Of a stretch of DNA of 64,000 nucleotides, positions 7,442 through 16,845 are shown piece after piece. Below the pieces are notes generated by a model that worked only from the letters and a program-made list of their open reading frames with translations, did no database searches and was not told the DNA's origin. This stretch comes from JBFXAN01 sp050184225 (lineage in GTDB: Bacteria > Chloroflexota > Dehalococcoidia > CAUJGQ01), in assembly GCA_050184225.1 (NCBI GenBank), contig JBFXAN010000001.1, positions 113,797-177,796 on the forward strand. Reading direction: 5' to 3'. The translations under genes were made by a program, and so were the position numbers. Each line of letters begins with the position of its first letter. Position 1 is the first letter of the stretch.

Positions 7442-8565
7442 TGACCGATGTAGCCGTGATCGGCGTGGGCATGACGCGCTTTGGCAAGTACCCGGCGACA
7501 CCGGTGACGGAGACCGGGCGGGAGGCGGTGCTGGCCGCGCTGGCCGATGCGGGCATTGCCTTCCGGGACGTACAGGCCGCGTACGTCGGCGCCGCCGGGC
7601 AGGGGATGACGCCGGGCACGCGCGTGCTCGGCGAGGTCGGCCTCACCGGCATCCCGATCACGACGGTGGAGAACGCCTCCGCCAGCGGCTCGGCGGCGTT
7701 TCGGGAGGCGTACCAGATGATCGCATCCGGTGAGTGCGAGATTGCACTCGCGGTCGGCGTGGGCAAGATGAGCCGGCCGATGGGCGCGCTCGGCGCGGAT
7801 AGCGAGGGCGCCGGGGTGATCAAGGCGCAAGGGCCGCTGCCCCCTGCCGGAGTCTTCGCGCTGCGTGCCCGCCGGCGGATGCATGACCTGGGCACCAGCA
7901 TCGACCACTACGCGCAGGTGGCGGTGAAGAACCATCGCCATGGCTCGCTGAATCCCTACGCGCAGTTCCAGAACGTGGTCTCGCTCGAGGAGGTCCATGC
8001 CGCCCGGACCGTCGCGGACCCACTGACGGTGCTCCACTGCTGCCCGACCGGCGACGGCGCCGCCGCTGCCGTGCTCGCGAGCCGCGAGCGCGCGGAGCGT
8101 TTGGGGGTGAACCCCGTGATCACCGTCGCCGCCTGCGTGATGCGCAGCGAGCTGTACCACGGGCCGGGCGCAGAGGAGGCAGATATCACCTCGTTGACCG
8201 CACGCGCGACCTATGAGCGCGCCGGCATCGGGCCGGAGGACATCGACCTCGTCCAGATCCACGACGCCTTCACGGTCGAGGAGATTGAGTACTATGAGAG
8301 CCTCGGATTCGCGGCGCCCGGTGAGGGCGAGAAGTTGATCGCGGAGGGCGCGACCGAGATCGGCGGCCGGATTCCGTTCAGCACGGATGGGGGCCTGCTG
8401 GCACGTGGCCACCCGATCGGCCCGACCGGACTGGCCCAGGTGTGGGAGACGGTGACACAGCTTCGCGGCGCCGCCGGGCAGCGCCAGGTTGAAGATGCCA
8501 GGGTCGGTTTCCTGCATATGATCGGCGCCGGGGGCGTCTGCTTCGGCACCATCCTCACGCGCTGA
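7438..8565 (+). CDS. Thiolase-fold enzyme lacking the nucleophilic Cys; probable Ltp2-like retro-aldolase
   Basis: 375 aa, SCPx/lipid-transfer-type thiolase fold. At the place of the thiolase nucleophile (usually NxCxSG) the sequence is VENASASGSAAF, with Ser81 (codon TCC) instead of Cys. The later VQIHDAFTVEEIEYYE, GGLLARGHPIGPTG (the GHP histidine) and HMIGAGGVCFGT motifs are kept. Loss of the Cys combined with a DUF35 partner is the signature of Ltp2-type enzymes, which cleave tertiary beta-hydroxyacyl-CoA by retro-aldol reaction, for example in steroid side-chain breakdown. That reaction is inferred; a degradative thiolase is unlikely without the Cys. The gene is translationally coupled to the DUF35 gene. 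Confidence 0.8.
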   Translation: MMTDVAVIGVGMTRFGKYPATPVTETGREAVLAALADAGIAFRDVQAAYVGAAGQGMTPGTRVLGEVGLTGIPITTVENASASGSAAFREAYQMIASGECEIALAVGVGKMSRPMGALGADSEGAGVIKAQGPLPPAGVFALRARRRMHDLGTSIDHYAQVAVKNHRHGSLNPYAQFQNVVSLEEVHAARTVADPLTVLHCCPTGDGAAAAVLASRERAERLGVNPVITVAACVMRSELYHGPGAEEADITSLTARATYERAGIGPEDIDLVQIHDAFTVEEIEYYESLGFAAPGEGEKLIAEGATEIGGRIPFSTDGGLLARGHPIGPTGLAQVWETVTQLRGAAGQRQVEDARVGFLHMIGAGGVCFGTILTR

Positions 8566-8652
8566 TTGACTGACGAGGGATGGAGGATCGCGGCGCACGC
8601 GGCCCGCGCCGTCCGCGCATCGTCCCCTTCATCCCCGGAGGGAGGCTGTTCG

Positions 8653-9993
8653 ATGGTGAGTCTCGGCGTTCGGTCGACCGGCTGGAAGGAGCGCTACGCC
8701 GACCGCATCTGCACGGCCGACGAGGCGGTGCAGGTGGTCCGCTCGGGTGATCATGTGGCCGTCGGCAGCGCCTGGTGTACACCACCAAACCTCTGCGCGG
8801 CGCTGCTGCGGCGCAAGGCGGAACTGAGAAACGTGCAGATCCACCACGTCCTCGGACTTGTCCCCTGGAGCGGGCCGGGGACGGAGCACGCCTTCCGCGT
8901 CCACTCCGGCTTTCTCACGCCGAACGACCGGCCACTGCTCAGCGAAGGGCGGCTGGAGTACGCGATCGGCGGTCCGTTTCGCTACTTCCGCGGTGAGGCG
9001 CCGGTCCAGCGCGCGGATGTTTGCCTGGTCCGCGTCTCCGCACCCGACGAAAACGGCTTCTGCTCCTTCGGCTCCTCGATGTGGGGCGCCAAGTCGATGG
9101 TGCAGAGCAGCCGCGTCGCGATCGCCGAGCTCGATCCCGCCGGCGTCCGCACCCAGGGGGACAACTTTGTCCACGTTTCCGCATTCGACCGGATCGTCGA
9201 GCACGCGGGCCCGGAGCCGGCACCGCGCCAGGTGACGCGCACGGAGGAGGAGACGCGCGTCGCCGAGGTGATTAACACGATCGTGGCCGAGGAGTTGATC
9301 GAGGACGGCGACACGATCCAGGTCGGTACGGGCACCGTCTCCGCCGGATTGGCGCACTTCCTGCAGAACAAGCACGACCTGGGTGTCCACACCGAGGTGA
9401 TCTTCGGCGGCATCCCCACGCTCGTGCAGCAGGGCGTGATCACCGGCCGGCGCAAGGGCGGGCCACACCCGGAGAAGGTGGTGGGCACCGCCTTCGCCGG
9501 CTGCACACCGGAGGAAATGACCTACGTCAATGGCAATCCTGCCTTTGAGCTCTACGATGTCTCGTACACCAACGACATCCGCACGCTGATCGCGCATGAC
9601 CGTTTCGTCGCGTACAACAATGCGCTGCTGATCGACGTCACCGGACAGATGACGGCGGAGACGATCGGCACACGCATCCACAGCGGCACGGGAGGACAAC
9701 TGGCGTTCGCGATCGGCGCGGCCTATTCGCGCGGCGGGCGCTATATCTGCGTGACGCCGTCGAGCTCGATCGTCAACGGCGAGCGTCGCAGCCGGATCAT
9801 GCCGGTACTGTCTGAGGGGACCGCCGTGAGCGTGCCGCGCGGCTACATGGACATCGTTGTGACAGAGCAGGGGATCGCCCACCTGCGCGGGGCCACGCTG
9901 CGGCAGCGGGTGGAGCAGTTGATCGCGATCGCCCATCCCGACTTCCGCGCCGAGCTGCGTGCCCAGGCGCATGCCCTGCACGGTGTCGGCTGA
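8653..9993 (+). CDS. Acetyl-CoA hydrolase/CoA-transferase family protein (4-hydroxybutyrate CoA-transferase-like)
   Basis: 446 aa from ATG 8653, which follows a GGAGGGAGG site; the open frame begins earlier without a credible start. It covers both Rossmann-like CoA-transferase halves: an N-terminal part with GDHVAVGSAWCTPPNLCAAL and a C-terminal part with DTIQVGTGTVSAGLAHFL and GGQLAFAIGAAYSRGG. The segment NPAFELYDVSYTND carries the family's expected catalytic Glu that forms the enzyme-CoA thioester. It would exchange CoA between a short acyl-CoA and a free acid. It overlaps the next CoA-transferase gene or lies within 30 bp of it, depending on the start chosen. Confidence 0.85.
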   Translation: MVSLGVRSTGWKERYADRICTADEAVQVVRSGDHVAVGSAWCTPPNLCAALLRRKAELRNVQIHHVLGLVPWSGPGTEHAFRVHSGFLTPNDRPLLSEGRLEYAIGGPFRYFRGEAPVQRADVCLVRVSAPDENGFCSFGSSMWGAKSMVQSSRVAIAELDPAGVRTQGDNFVHVSAFDRIVEHAGPEPAPRQVTRTEEETRVAEVINTIVAEELIEDGDTIQVGTGTVSAGLAHFLQNKHDLGVHTEVIFGGIPTLVQQGVITGRRKGGPHPEKVVGTAFAGCTPEEMTYVNGNPAFELYDVSYTNDIRTLIAHDRFVAYNNALLIDVTGQMTAETIGTRIHSGTGGQLAFAIGAAYSRGGRYICVTPSSSIVNGERRSRIMPVLSEGTAVSVPRGYMDIVVTEQGIAHLRGATLRQRVEQLIAIAHPDFRAELRAQAHALHGVG

Positions 9994-10022
9994 TGGCGCG
10001 GCGCGGCGACGGAGCACCGGCG

Positions 10023-11180
10023 ATGAGCCCTCTTGACGGGATCACCGTGGTCTCGATGGCGGAGCAGTATCCCGGTCCCTACTGCACGATGTTGCTGGCG
10101 GACATGGGGGCGGATGTGATCCTGGTGGAGCGGCCGGGGCGCGGCGATCCGGCCCGCGGTCCGACGGGCATGTCCGACCACTTCGCCGCCCTCTCCCGGA
10201 ACAAGCGGAGCATCGCCGTCGATGCTAAGCGGGAGGCGGGCCGGGAGATCATCGTCCGGCTGGCGCGCGACGCCGACGTGCTCGTCGAGGGGTTCCGCCC
10301 AGGTGTGATGGACCGGCTGGGGCTCGGCTACGCGGCGCTAGGCGAGGTCAACCCACGTCTGATCTACTGCTCGATCACCGGCTACGGTCAGGACGGTCCG
10401 TATCGTTCCCGGCCCGGGCACGACCTGTCCTATCAGGCATTGGCGGGGCTGCTCTCGTCGCTGATCCCGGCGGGGCAGTTCGACCGGCGGCCGGGAGTGG
10501 CGATCGGTGACCTCTCCTCCGCGATGTTCGCCGCGCTGGGCATCCTCGCGGCGCTCATTGCACGAGCCCAGACCGGCCGTGGCCAGTCCATCGACGTCTC
10601 GATGACGGACGGCCTCGTCTCGTGGATGGGCACGGCGATCACCGCCGCCCTCAGCCGGCCGGAGGCGGCGCGGGGCGCCGGCATGGGCGAGCCGGCGTAC
10701 GGCGTCTTTCGCTGTGGCGACGGCCAGTACCTGACGCTCTCGATCGCCCACGAGGACCACTTCTGGCGTAACCTCTGCGCGGTGCTGGCGCGCCCCGATT
10801 TCGCCGTCCTTCCCTCGCAAGAACGGCGGCGGCGACGCGCCGAACTGAGCGAGTGGCTCCAATCCGTCCTGCTCACCCGCCCCCGTGATGCGTGGGTCGA
10901 GATCCTGATCGCGGCGGACGTGCCGGCCGGGCCGGTGCTGTCGTTGCCGGAGGTCGTCAACGACCCGCACCTGCAGGATCGGGGACTGTTTGGGCGGTTC
11001 GATGATGGATCGGGCATGGGATACGTCGGCCATTCAACCCGCTTCTCCGAGACTCCCGCCAGCGTGCGCACGCCTCCGCCCCCACTCGGGCAGGACACTG
11101 AGCAGATCCTGGTGGCGCTCGGCTTCAGCGACGAGGAAGTCACGGCATTGCGACAACAGTCGATTGTGGCGGGTCCGTGA
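10023..11180 (+). CDS. Family III CoA-transferase (CaiB/BaiF)
   Basis: 385 aa from ATG 10023, with GGAG 8 nt upstream; an in-frame ATG at 9993 (TGATG with the previous stop) would add 10 residues. Landmarks: LLADMGADVILVERPGRGD near the N-terminus, SRNKRSIAVD, YCSITGYGQDGPYRSRPGHD, and VAIGDLSSAMFAALGILAAL, in which Asp is the position of the catalytic aspartate that forms the acyl anhydride. It transfers CoA between an acyl-CoA and a carboxylic acid. Unlike the pair at 13145/14395 it looks complete on its own and is probably a homodimer. Confidence 0.92.
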   Translation: MSPLDGITVVSMAEQYPGPYCTMLLADMGADVILVERPGRGDPARGPTGMSDHFAALSRNKRSIAVDAKREAGREIIVRLARDADVLVEGFRPGVMDRLGLGYAALGEVNPRLIYCSITGYGQDGPYRSRPGHDLSYQALAGLLSSLIPAGQFDRRPGVAIGDLSSAMFAALGILAALIARAQTGRGQSIDVSMTDGLVSWMGTAITAALSRPEAARGAGMGEPAYGVFRCGDGQYLTLSIAHEDHFWRNLCAVLARPDFAVLPSQERRRRRAELSEWLQSVLLTRPRDAWVEILIAADVPAGPVLSLPEVVNDPHLQDRGLFGRFDDGSGMGYVGHSTRFSETPASVRTPPPPLGQDTEQILVALGFSDEEVTALRQQSIVAGP

Positions 11181-11278
11181 CGCCGGCACGCGGCGGAGAG
11201 ACGGAGGACGGCGGCCGAGGATGCGGCCGGTTGGCTCTCGTTACATCCACAGGTTGATGCTTCAGATGGAGGAAGTCG

Positions 11279-12100
11279 ATGGACATGGGGTTAGCCGGCA
11301 AAGTGGCGCTTGTCACCGGCGGCGGTCAGGGTATCGGCCGCCAGATCTCGCGCACCCTCTCTGAGGAGGGTGCGCGGGTGGCGGTCAACGATGTCGTGCT
11401 GGAGAAGGCGGAGTCGACCGCTGCCGAGATCCGCGGGCGGGGTGGCGAGGCGATGGCCGTTCAAGCCGACGTCACCGATGAGAATGCCGTCAATGCCATG
11501 GTCCAGCGCGTGATCGACGGTTGGGGAGCGATCAATGTCCTCGTCAACAACGCCGGCATCCCCCTGCGCATCGGCGACCCTGCCGGTGGCGGCGGCCAGG
11601 GCGAGCGCTACTTCCCCGCCGGCGGCCGCAAGAGCTGGGACCGGACGATGAACTTGATCACCTACGGCGTGCTCAACTGTTGCCAGGCGGTGTTGCCGTG
11701 CATGGTCGAGAACAGCGGCGGCAAGATCGTGAGCATCATCTCCGACGCCGGCCGGGTCGGCGAGCCGCGGCTGACGACCTACTCGATGGCGAAGGCGGGC
11801 GTGATCGGCTATAGCAAAGCGCTGGCGAAAGAGGTCGGCCGTCACAACATCAACGTCAACTGTGTCTCGCCGGGCGCCACAGCGACGCCGGCCACGGGCA
11901 ACATCGGCCAGAGCGAACGGACGCCGGAGCAGGAGGAGCGGATGCGGGCGATCTACCGCGTCTACCCAATGGCGCGCGGACTCAACCGGTTGGGGCTGCC
12001 GTCGGATATTGCCGATGCGGTGACGTTCCTGGTTTCGCAGCGGGCGAACTGGATCACGGGGCAGACACTCTCCGTGTCCGGCGGCTACTCGATGATGTGA
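11279..12100 (+). CDS. Short-chain dehydrogenase/reductase
   Basis: 273 aa with the classical SDR set: TGGGQGIGR nucleotide-binding loop near residue 14, NNAG, catalytic Tyr and Lys in YSMAK, and the VSPGATATP loop. GGAGG lies 6 nt before the ATG. The acidic residue after the second strand (NDVVL) fits NAD rather than NADP preference, which is an inference. An insertion around GGGQGERYFPAGGRKSWDR lengthens the substrate region. In this cluster it could oxidise a hydroxyacyl-CoA or an alcohol of the unknown substrate. Confidence 0.92.
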   Translation: MDMGLAGKVALVTGGGQGIGRQISRTLSEEGARVAVNDVVLEKAESTAAEIRGRGGEAMAVQADVTDENAVNAMVQRVIDGWGAINVLVNNAGIPLRIGDPAGGGGQGERYFPAGGRKSWDRTMNLITYGVLNCCQAVLPCMVENSGGKIVSIISDAGRVGEPRLTTYSMAKAGVIGYSKALAKEVGRHNINVNCVSPGATATPATGNIGQSERTPEQEERMRAIYRVYPMARGLNRLGLPSDIADAVTFLVSQRANWITGQTLSVSGGYSMM

Positions 12101-12112
12101 GCGAGGGGGCAC

Positions 12113-12295
12113 GGCCCTCACCCCCGACCCCTCTCCCGCCGCGCGGGAGAGGGGAGCCTGGAGTGGCCGGGAGCGCCAGCGTGTCGATCGGTCAAACTGC
12201 ACCAGGGTAAGCGTTGAGGCTCACGGCCGAACGAGATCCCCTCTCCCGTCACGACGGGAGAGGGGTGGCGAGCACAGCGAGCCGGGGTGCGGGCC
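12113..12295. repeat. MITE-like element, B subfamily (copy 1)
   Basis: Two inverted arms flank about 80 bp. The left arm (12113-12158) runs GGCCCTCACCCCCGACCCC and then a CTCTCCCG/CGGGAGAG hairpin; the right arm (12238-12295) repeats this inverted, with about 15 extra bases. It matches the element at 61403-61572. It fills most of the gap between the SDR and hydratase genes. No ORF of its own. Confidence 0.75.
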
Positions 12296-12323
12296 ACTAT
12301 TCATTGTTCGAGAGGTATCTTCC

Positions 12324-13130
12324 ATGGACTATGAGACGATCCTGCTGGAGCATCGCGATGGTGTCGCCTATTTGACCCTGAACCGCCCCGAGCGGGCGAA
12401 CACGATCAGCCGGCAACTCTCCACCGATGTCGTCAGTGCGTTGGACGAGATCGCCGCCGACAAGGAGATTCGGGTTGTGATCATAACCGGCGCCGGCCGG
12501 CACTTCTGCGGCGGCGCCGATCTGCGCGACGTGGGCCGGTCCACGACGGGTGACGGCAACCAACCGGCGAGGGGTGGCGGGCGGGACATGATGAGCCGCT
12601 TCGAGGAGATCCCGCAGCCGGTGATCGCGGCGATCAACGGCGCGGCGATGGGCGGCGGCTGTGAGATCGCCCTCGCCTGCGACATCCGCGTCATGTCGAC
12701 GAGCGCGCAGATCGGCGTGCCGGAGATCCGCTTCGGCGCATTGCCGGCGGGCGGCGGCACGGCACGCCTGCCCCGGACCGTGGGCATGGGCAAAGCGAAG
12801 GAGCTGATCTATAGCGGGCTGCCGATCTCGGCGGAGGAAGCGGAGCGGATCGGCCTCGTGAACAAGGCAGTGCCGCCTGAGGAGCTGATGGCGACCGCCG
12901 AGGCGATGGCGCGTGTCTTCCAAGAGCGTGCGGCCTACGCGCTCTCGGCAGCCAAGTTCCTGCTGAACAGAGGGCGGGATGTGGATACAACCACGGCCCT
13001 GGCGCTGGAGCGACGCATCATCGCGACGATGGCAAGCCCGGAGGAGCGCGCCGCCGCCCGCGATCAGGCAGCGGCGACGCAGGCAACCTATGCCAACATC
13101 TTCGGTAAGACCGCACAGACGGCGAACTGA
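12324..13130 (+). CDS. Enoyl-CoA hydratase
   Basis: 268 aa crotonase. Both catalytic glutamates of true hydratases are in place: the Glu in MGGGCEIALACDIR and the Glu in IGVPEIRFG, 20 residues apart as in rat mitochondrial hydratase. The oxyanion-hole motif GAGRHFCGGADLRD is also present. It adds water to a trans-2-enoyl-CoA to give the 3-hydroxyacyl-CoA. With the dehydrogenase at 4877 and the thiolase-fold protein at 7438 it could form a dehydrogenation-hydration-cleavage sequence. The MITE-like element lies just upstream. Confidence 0.93.
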   Translation: MDYETILLEHRDGVAYLTLNRPERANTISRQLSTDVVSALDEIAADKEIRVVIITGAGRHFCGGADLRDVGRSTTGDGNQPARGGGRDMMSRFEEIPQPVIAAINGAAMGGGCEIALACDIRVMSTSAQIGVPEIRFGALPAGGGTARLPRTVGMGKAKELIYSGLPISAEEAERIGLVNKAVPPEELMATAEAMARVFQERAAYALSAAKFLLNRGRDVDTTTALALERRIIATMASPEERAAARDQAAATQATYANIFGKTAQTAN

Positions 13131-13144
13131 GGCGCGGGCGCCTG

Positions 13145-14392
13145 ATGCCTATCGAGGAGGGGAGCGTGCTCGCCGATCTCCGTGTTATCGAACTGTCGTC
13201 GCCGGCGACGATGCTCGCCGGCCAGTTACTCGGCGACCTGGGCGCGGACGTGCTGTTGATCGAACCGCCGTCCGGTGCGGCCGGCCGGCGGATGGAGCCG
13301 TTCGCGGGGAACATTCCCGGCATCGAGCGGAGCCTCGTCTGGCAGGCGCTCAACCGCAACAAGCGTGGCATGACACTTGATCCGCACACGGACGACGGCC
13401 GTGCGATCCTGGACACGCTGCTGGCGGAGGCCGACGTGCTGCTTGAAGCGGTGTCGCCGGGAGGTGCGCCGCTCGGCGGTGAGCCGGCGTCGACGGCAAG
13501 GCTGATCCATTGCGTGATCTGGCCGTTCGCCGAGAGCGGAGCGAAGAGCGGGTACGCCGTCTCGGACCTGGTTCTCGCGGCGGCAAGCGGCGTGCTGAGC
13601 AACACCGGCGACCACGACCGGCCCCCATTTCCGTTCCCCGTGCCGCAATCAATCATGGAGGCGTCGGGTGAGGCGGTCAGCGCGGTGCTGGCGGCGCTGA
13701 TCGGCCGCGATCGCGATGGGAGCGGCCAGCGGGTCGAGGTGTCGACGCGCATCGCCGCGGGCATGGCCGCCTTCGGTCAGCCGTTGGTGATTCCTTCCGG
13801 CAACCCGGGAGGACCACGCGCCGGTGGCGCCCGGACCGCGATCGGCGTCCCTATTCCCTCGATCTACCCGTGCGTCGATGGCTTCGTCCTGGTCACCATC
13901 GCCTTCGGCTCCGCGTTCGGGCCGATGACCGCGCGGCTCGTCGCCTGGCTCGTCGACGAAGGCGTGCTGCCGCCATCGTTCGTCGAGGTGGACTGGATCG
14001 GACTGCCGATGCGGATCGTCGAGGGCACAGAGCAGCCGGCGACGCTCGCCGCACTCGTGGACGGCATCAGATCGTTCTGCGCGACCCGCACCAAGGACGA
14101 GCTGGGGCAGGGCGGACGGAGCCGCGCCCTGCTGGTCGCGCCGGTGATGGATATGGGCGACGTTTACACTTCACCACAGTACCGGGAGCGCGGCCTCTGG
14201 GCATCAACCCACCTGCCGGCGATCGGGGTCGAGGTCGACCTCCCGGCGCGGGTGGCGCAGTTCTCCGACTTTGAGATCGGGGTACGTTGCCCGGCGCCGC
14301 GGCTCTCTCAGGACACGGTAGTGGTGCTCACCGAGGCCGCCGGTCTCTCGCTCGACGAGGTGCAGGCGTTGTTCGTGCATGGAGTGATATAG
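13145..14392 (+). CDS. Family III CoA-transferase subunit lacking the catalytic Asp
   Basis: 415 aa. The fold signatures are present (LLGDLGADVLLIEPPSG, NRNKRGMTLDPHTDDGRAIL, LAALIGRDRDGSGQRVEVS). In the segment where the catalytic Asp should stand, the sequence is PQSIMEASGEAVSAVLAAL, without an Asp. The gene is followed after 2 bp by a second family III gene that has the Asp. This suggests a non-catalytic alpha-type subunit of a heteromer rather than a free-standing enzyme; that is an inference from alignment by eye. Confidence 0.85.
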   Translation: MPIEEGSVLADLRVIELSSPATMLAGQLLGDLGADVLLIEPPSGAAGRRMEPFAGNIPGIERSLVWQALNRNKRGMTLDPHTDDGRAILDTLLAEADVLLEAVSPGGAPLGGEPASTARLIHCVIWPFAESGAKSGYAVSDLVLAAASGVLSNTGDHDRPPFPFPVPQSIMEASGEAVSAVLAALIGRDRDGSGQRVEVSTRIAAGMAAFGQPLVIPSGNPGGPRAGGARTAIGVPIPSIYPCVDGFVLVTIAFGSAFGPMTARLVAWLVDEGVLPPSFVEVDWIGLPMRIVEGTEQPATLAALVDGIRSFCATRTKDELGQGGRSRALLVAPVMDMGDVYTSPQYRERGLWASTHLPAIGVEVDLPARVAQFSDFEIGVRCPAPRLSQDTVVVLTEAAGLSLDEVQALFVHGVI

Positions 14393-14394
14393 GG

Positions 14395-15633
14395 ATGGGT
14401 GAGTCGATACCGCCGCCCGCTTGCCCACCGCCACCGCTGGACGGCGTCAAGGTACTGGACCTCAGCTGGGTGATGGTGGGACCGGTGAGCGCCCGCGTCC
14501 TTGCCGACCTCGGCGCGGACGTGATCAAGGTCGAGAGCGCGAAGCGGATCGACCCGCTGCGCACGCTCGGCCCCTTCAAGGACGGGCAGTCCGGCCCGGA
14601 GCGGTCGCTGAGCTGGCACAACCTCAACGCGGGCAAGCGCAGCCTGACGCTCAACCTGAAGCATCCCGGTGCGATCGAGGTCGTGCACCGGCTGGCGGGC
14701 TGGGCGGACGTGGTGCTGGAGAGCTTCACACCGCGTGCCCTGCGCGGCATGGGCCTCACGTACGCGGACCTGAGCGCCGTCAATCCCCACCTGATCATGC
14801 TCTCCACCAGCCTCTACGGGCAGACTGGCCCCTGGGCGGAGAACACAATCGGCGTCGGCACGATGGGCGCGGCGTCCTCCGGGGCCACGTATCTGATCGG
14901 TTGGCCGGACCGGCTCCCCACCGGCCCATTCGGCCCCTGGACCGATGCCGTCACGCCCCGGTTCGCGGTCGCCACGATCCTTGCCGCACTGCACCACCGC
15001 AGCCGCACGGGCGCAGGCACGTACATCGATCTCTCGCAGTCAGAGGCAGGGCTCCAGTTCCTCACGCCGGCGCTGCTGGAGTTTGCGGTGAACGGCAGCG
15101 CGCCGGAGCGGCGCGGGTCGCGGTCGCCGCTGCGCGTGCCCCACGGCACCTATCCCTGCCGGGGCGACGACCATTGGATCGCGATCGATGCCTCGGCGGA
15201 TGGTTCATGGCGCGCGCTGGCCGGTCTGGTCGGACCCGCGCTCGCCGACCGGCGCTTCGCGACACTCATCGGCCGTCTGCGTCACCGCGATGAGGTGGAC
15301 GCGATGATCGCCGCCTGGACCCGCGACCAGGAAGGAAACGCAATGGAGCGCCTCTTGCAGTCCCACGGCATCGCTGCGCACGTCGCGAGCCGCGCGACCG
15401 ACCTTGCCGACGATCCGCACGTGGCTGCCACCGGCCACCTACGACCGATCGAGGACCCGGTGATCGGTCAAGCGGCGATCGAGGGGTCGCGCTTCCGGCT
15501 GACGCGCACGCCGGCCGTGCCCACGCGCCGTGGCCCACTGATCGGCGAGCACACGTCCGAGATCCTCACGGCGCTCGTCGGCTACAGCGAGGAGGAAGTG
15601 GCAGCGTTGGCGATGTCCGGCGCGCTTGAGTAG
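14395..15633 (+). CDS. Family III CoA-transferase, catalytic subunit
   Basis: 412 aa from ATG 14395, 2 bp after the previous stop (the AGGG there could serve as ribosome site). Landmarks: VLADLGADVIKVESAKRIDP, NLNAGKRSLTLNLKHPGAI, STSLYGQTGPWAENTIGVG and FGPWTDAVTPRFAVATILAAL, where the Asp of WTD takes the catalytic position. It resembles succinyl-CoA-dependent transferases, but substrates cannot be read. Its tight coupling with the Asp-less gene before it argues for a two-subunit enzyme. Confidence 0.92.
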   Translation: MGESIPPPACPPPPLDGVKVLDLSWVMVGPVSARVLADLGADVIKVESAKRIDPLRTLGPFKDGQSGPERSLSWHNLNAGKRSLTLNLKHPGAIEVVHRLAGWADVVLESFTPRALRGMGLTYADLSAVNPHLIMLSTSLYGQTGPWAENTIGVGTMGAASSGATYLIGWPDRLPTGPFGPWTDAVTPRFAVATILAALHHRSRTGAGTYIDLSQSEAGLQFLTPALLEFAVNGSAPERRGSRSPLRVPHGTYPCRGDDHWIAIDASADGSWRALAGLVGPALADRRFATLIGRLRHRDEVDAMIAAWTRDQEGNAMERLLQSHGIAAHVASRATDLADDPHVAATGHLRPIEDPVIGQAAIEGSRFRLTRTPAVPTRRGPLIGEHTSEILTALVGYSEEEVAALAMSGALE

Positions 15634-15718
15634 CCGAGTTCTGCCGGCCGGCGCTGATATGCTGCCCTCACCCGGCGCGGTGGTAGGGTGTACGTTTGCG
15701 ATGTGAGACGGAGGCACG

Positions 15719-16633
15719 ATGGATAGCGAACTGCGAGCAATGTTCCAGTCGCTCACGATCCCGGTGATTGCGGCGCCGATGACGCGGGTGTCCGGGCCTG
15801 AGCTCGTGATTGCAGCGTGCCGTGCCGGCGTGATCGGATCCTTTCCCGCGCACAACGCCCGTTCCTCTGAAGAGCTCGAGCTGTGGCTGACTCAGATCGA
15901 AGCGCAACGGCAGACCGCGCAGGCTGACGGTCTTCAACCGGGACCGCAGGCGGTGAACATCGTCATGCGGCGGAAGGATCGGCTGGCGGGCGACGTCGCG
16001 CTGGTGATCAAACATCGTGTGCCCCTCGTCATCGCCAGCGTTGGCTCGCCGGCGGCGATCATCCCGCCGCTCCACGACGCCGGCGTGCGCGTCTTCGCCG
16101 ACGTTGCGAACATGCGCCATGTCGAGAAGTGCCTGGAAACCGGCGTCGACGGGTTGGTCCTGTTGACCGCCGGCGCCGGGGGAAACACCGGCTGGGTCAA
16201 TCCGTTCGCCTTCGTGCGGGCCGTCCGTGCCATCTACGACGGTCCCATCGTCCTCGCGGGCGGCATTGGCGACGGTGTGGCGCTCCGCGCGGCGATCGCA
16301 CTCGGCTGTGATCTGGCCTTCATGGGGACGATGTTCATCGCGACCAAGGAAAGCAGAGCTGACCCCGAGTATAAGCGTGCGCTGGTCGAAGCAAGCATGG
16401 ATCAGGTCGAGGCGCGGCTGGGGCCGGAAGGACTCACCGCGAACATCCTCCGCGACACCAGCTTCAGCGCCGGTCACACCGTTTCCGGCGTCCGCGACCT
16501 CCTATCGGTGGCAGACCTGGTTGCTCGCCTGAAGCGCGAGTGGGATATCGGCCGTCAGGCGCTGAGCCTCGGCGATCAAGACGAGCGGTTGGCGCTCGGC
16601 ACCGCCGGGTCGAGGTCGAGCCCTACCGTTTGA
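15719..16633 (+). CDS. Nitronate monooxygenase / 2-nitropropane dioxygenase family flavoenzyme
   Basis: 304 aa TIM-barrel FMN protein. PVIAAPMTRVSGPELVIAAC at the start, VLLTAGAGGNTGWVNPFAFV in the middle and GPIVLAGGIGDGVALRAAIA with CDLAFMGTMFIAT are the family's FMN-binding and active-site stretches. Members oxidise nitronates, but many act as other FMN oxidoreductases, including enoyl-ACP reductase FabK relatives. An 85-bp gap separates it from the CoA-transferase genes, so it may have its own promoter. The last 20 residues are low-complexity and unlikely to be essential. Confidence 0.85.
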   Translation: MDSELRAMFQSLTIPVIAAPMTRVSGPELVIAACRAGVIGSFPAHNARSSEELELWLTQIEAQRQTAQADGLQPGPQAVNIVMRRKDRLAGDVALVIKHRVPLVIASVGSPAAIIPPLHDAGVRVFADVANMRHVEKCLETGVDGLVLLTAGAGGNTGWVNPFAFVRAVRAIYDGPIVLAGGIGDGVALRAAIALGCDLAFMGTMFIATKESRADPEYKRALVEASMDQVEARLGPEGLTANILRDTSFSAGHTVSGVRDLLSVADLVARLKREWDIGRQALSLGDQDERLALGTAGSRSSPTV

Positions 16634-16845
16634 AAGCCATGCGCGCCGGATATCACATGATGGCTGATCCGCTCTCTGGGCAGTTTGAATAACAGGAGTC
16701 ACGGCGAGGCTCCGGCTGCGCAGCGACCGGCCCTATGTCCAGGCCACCCAAGCGGCAGCACCGCTGCTCCGGGTGGTGAGCGAACGACTCTTCGAGGTGG
16801 AGATCACGCGCAGTACGCGGCCGAGAGGCGGCACCGGCTTCGAAA

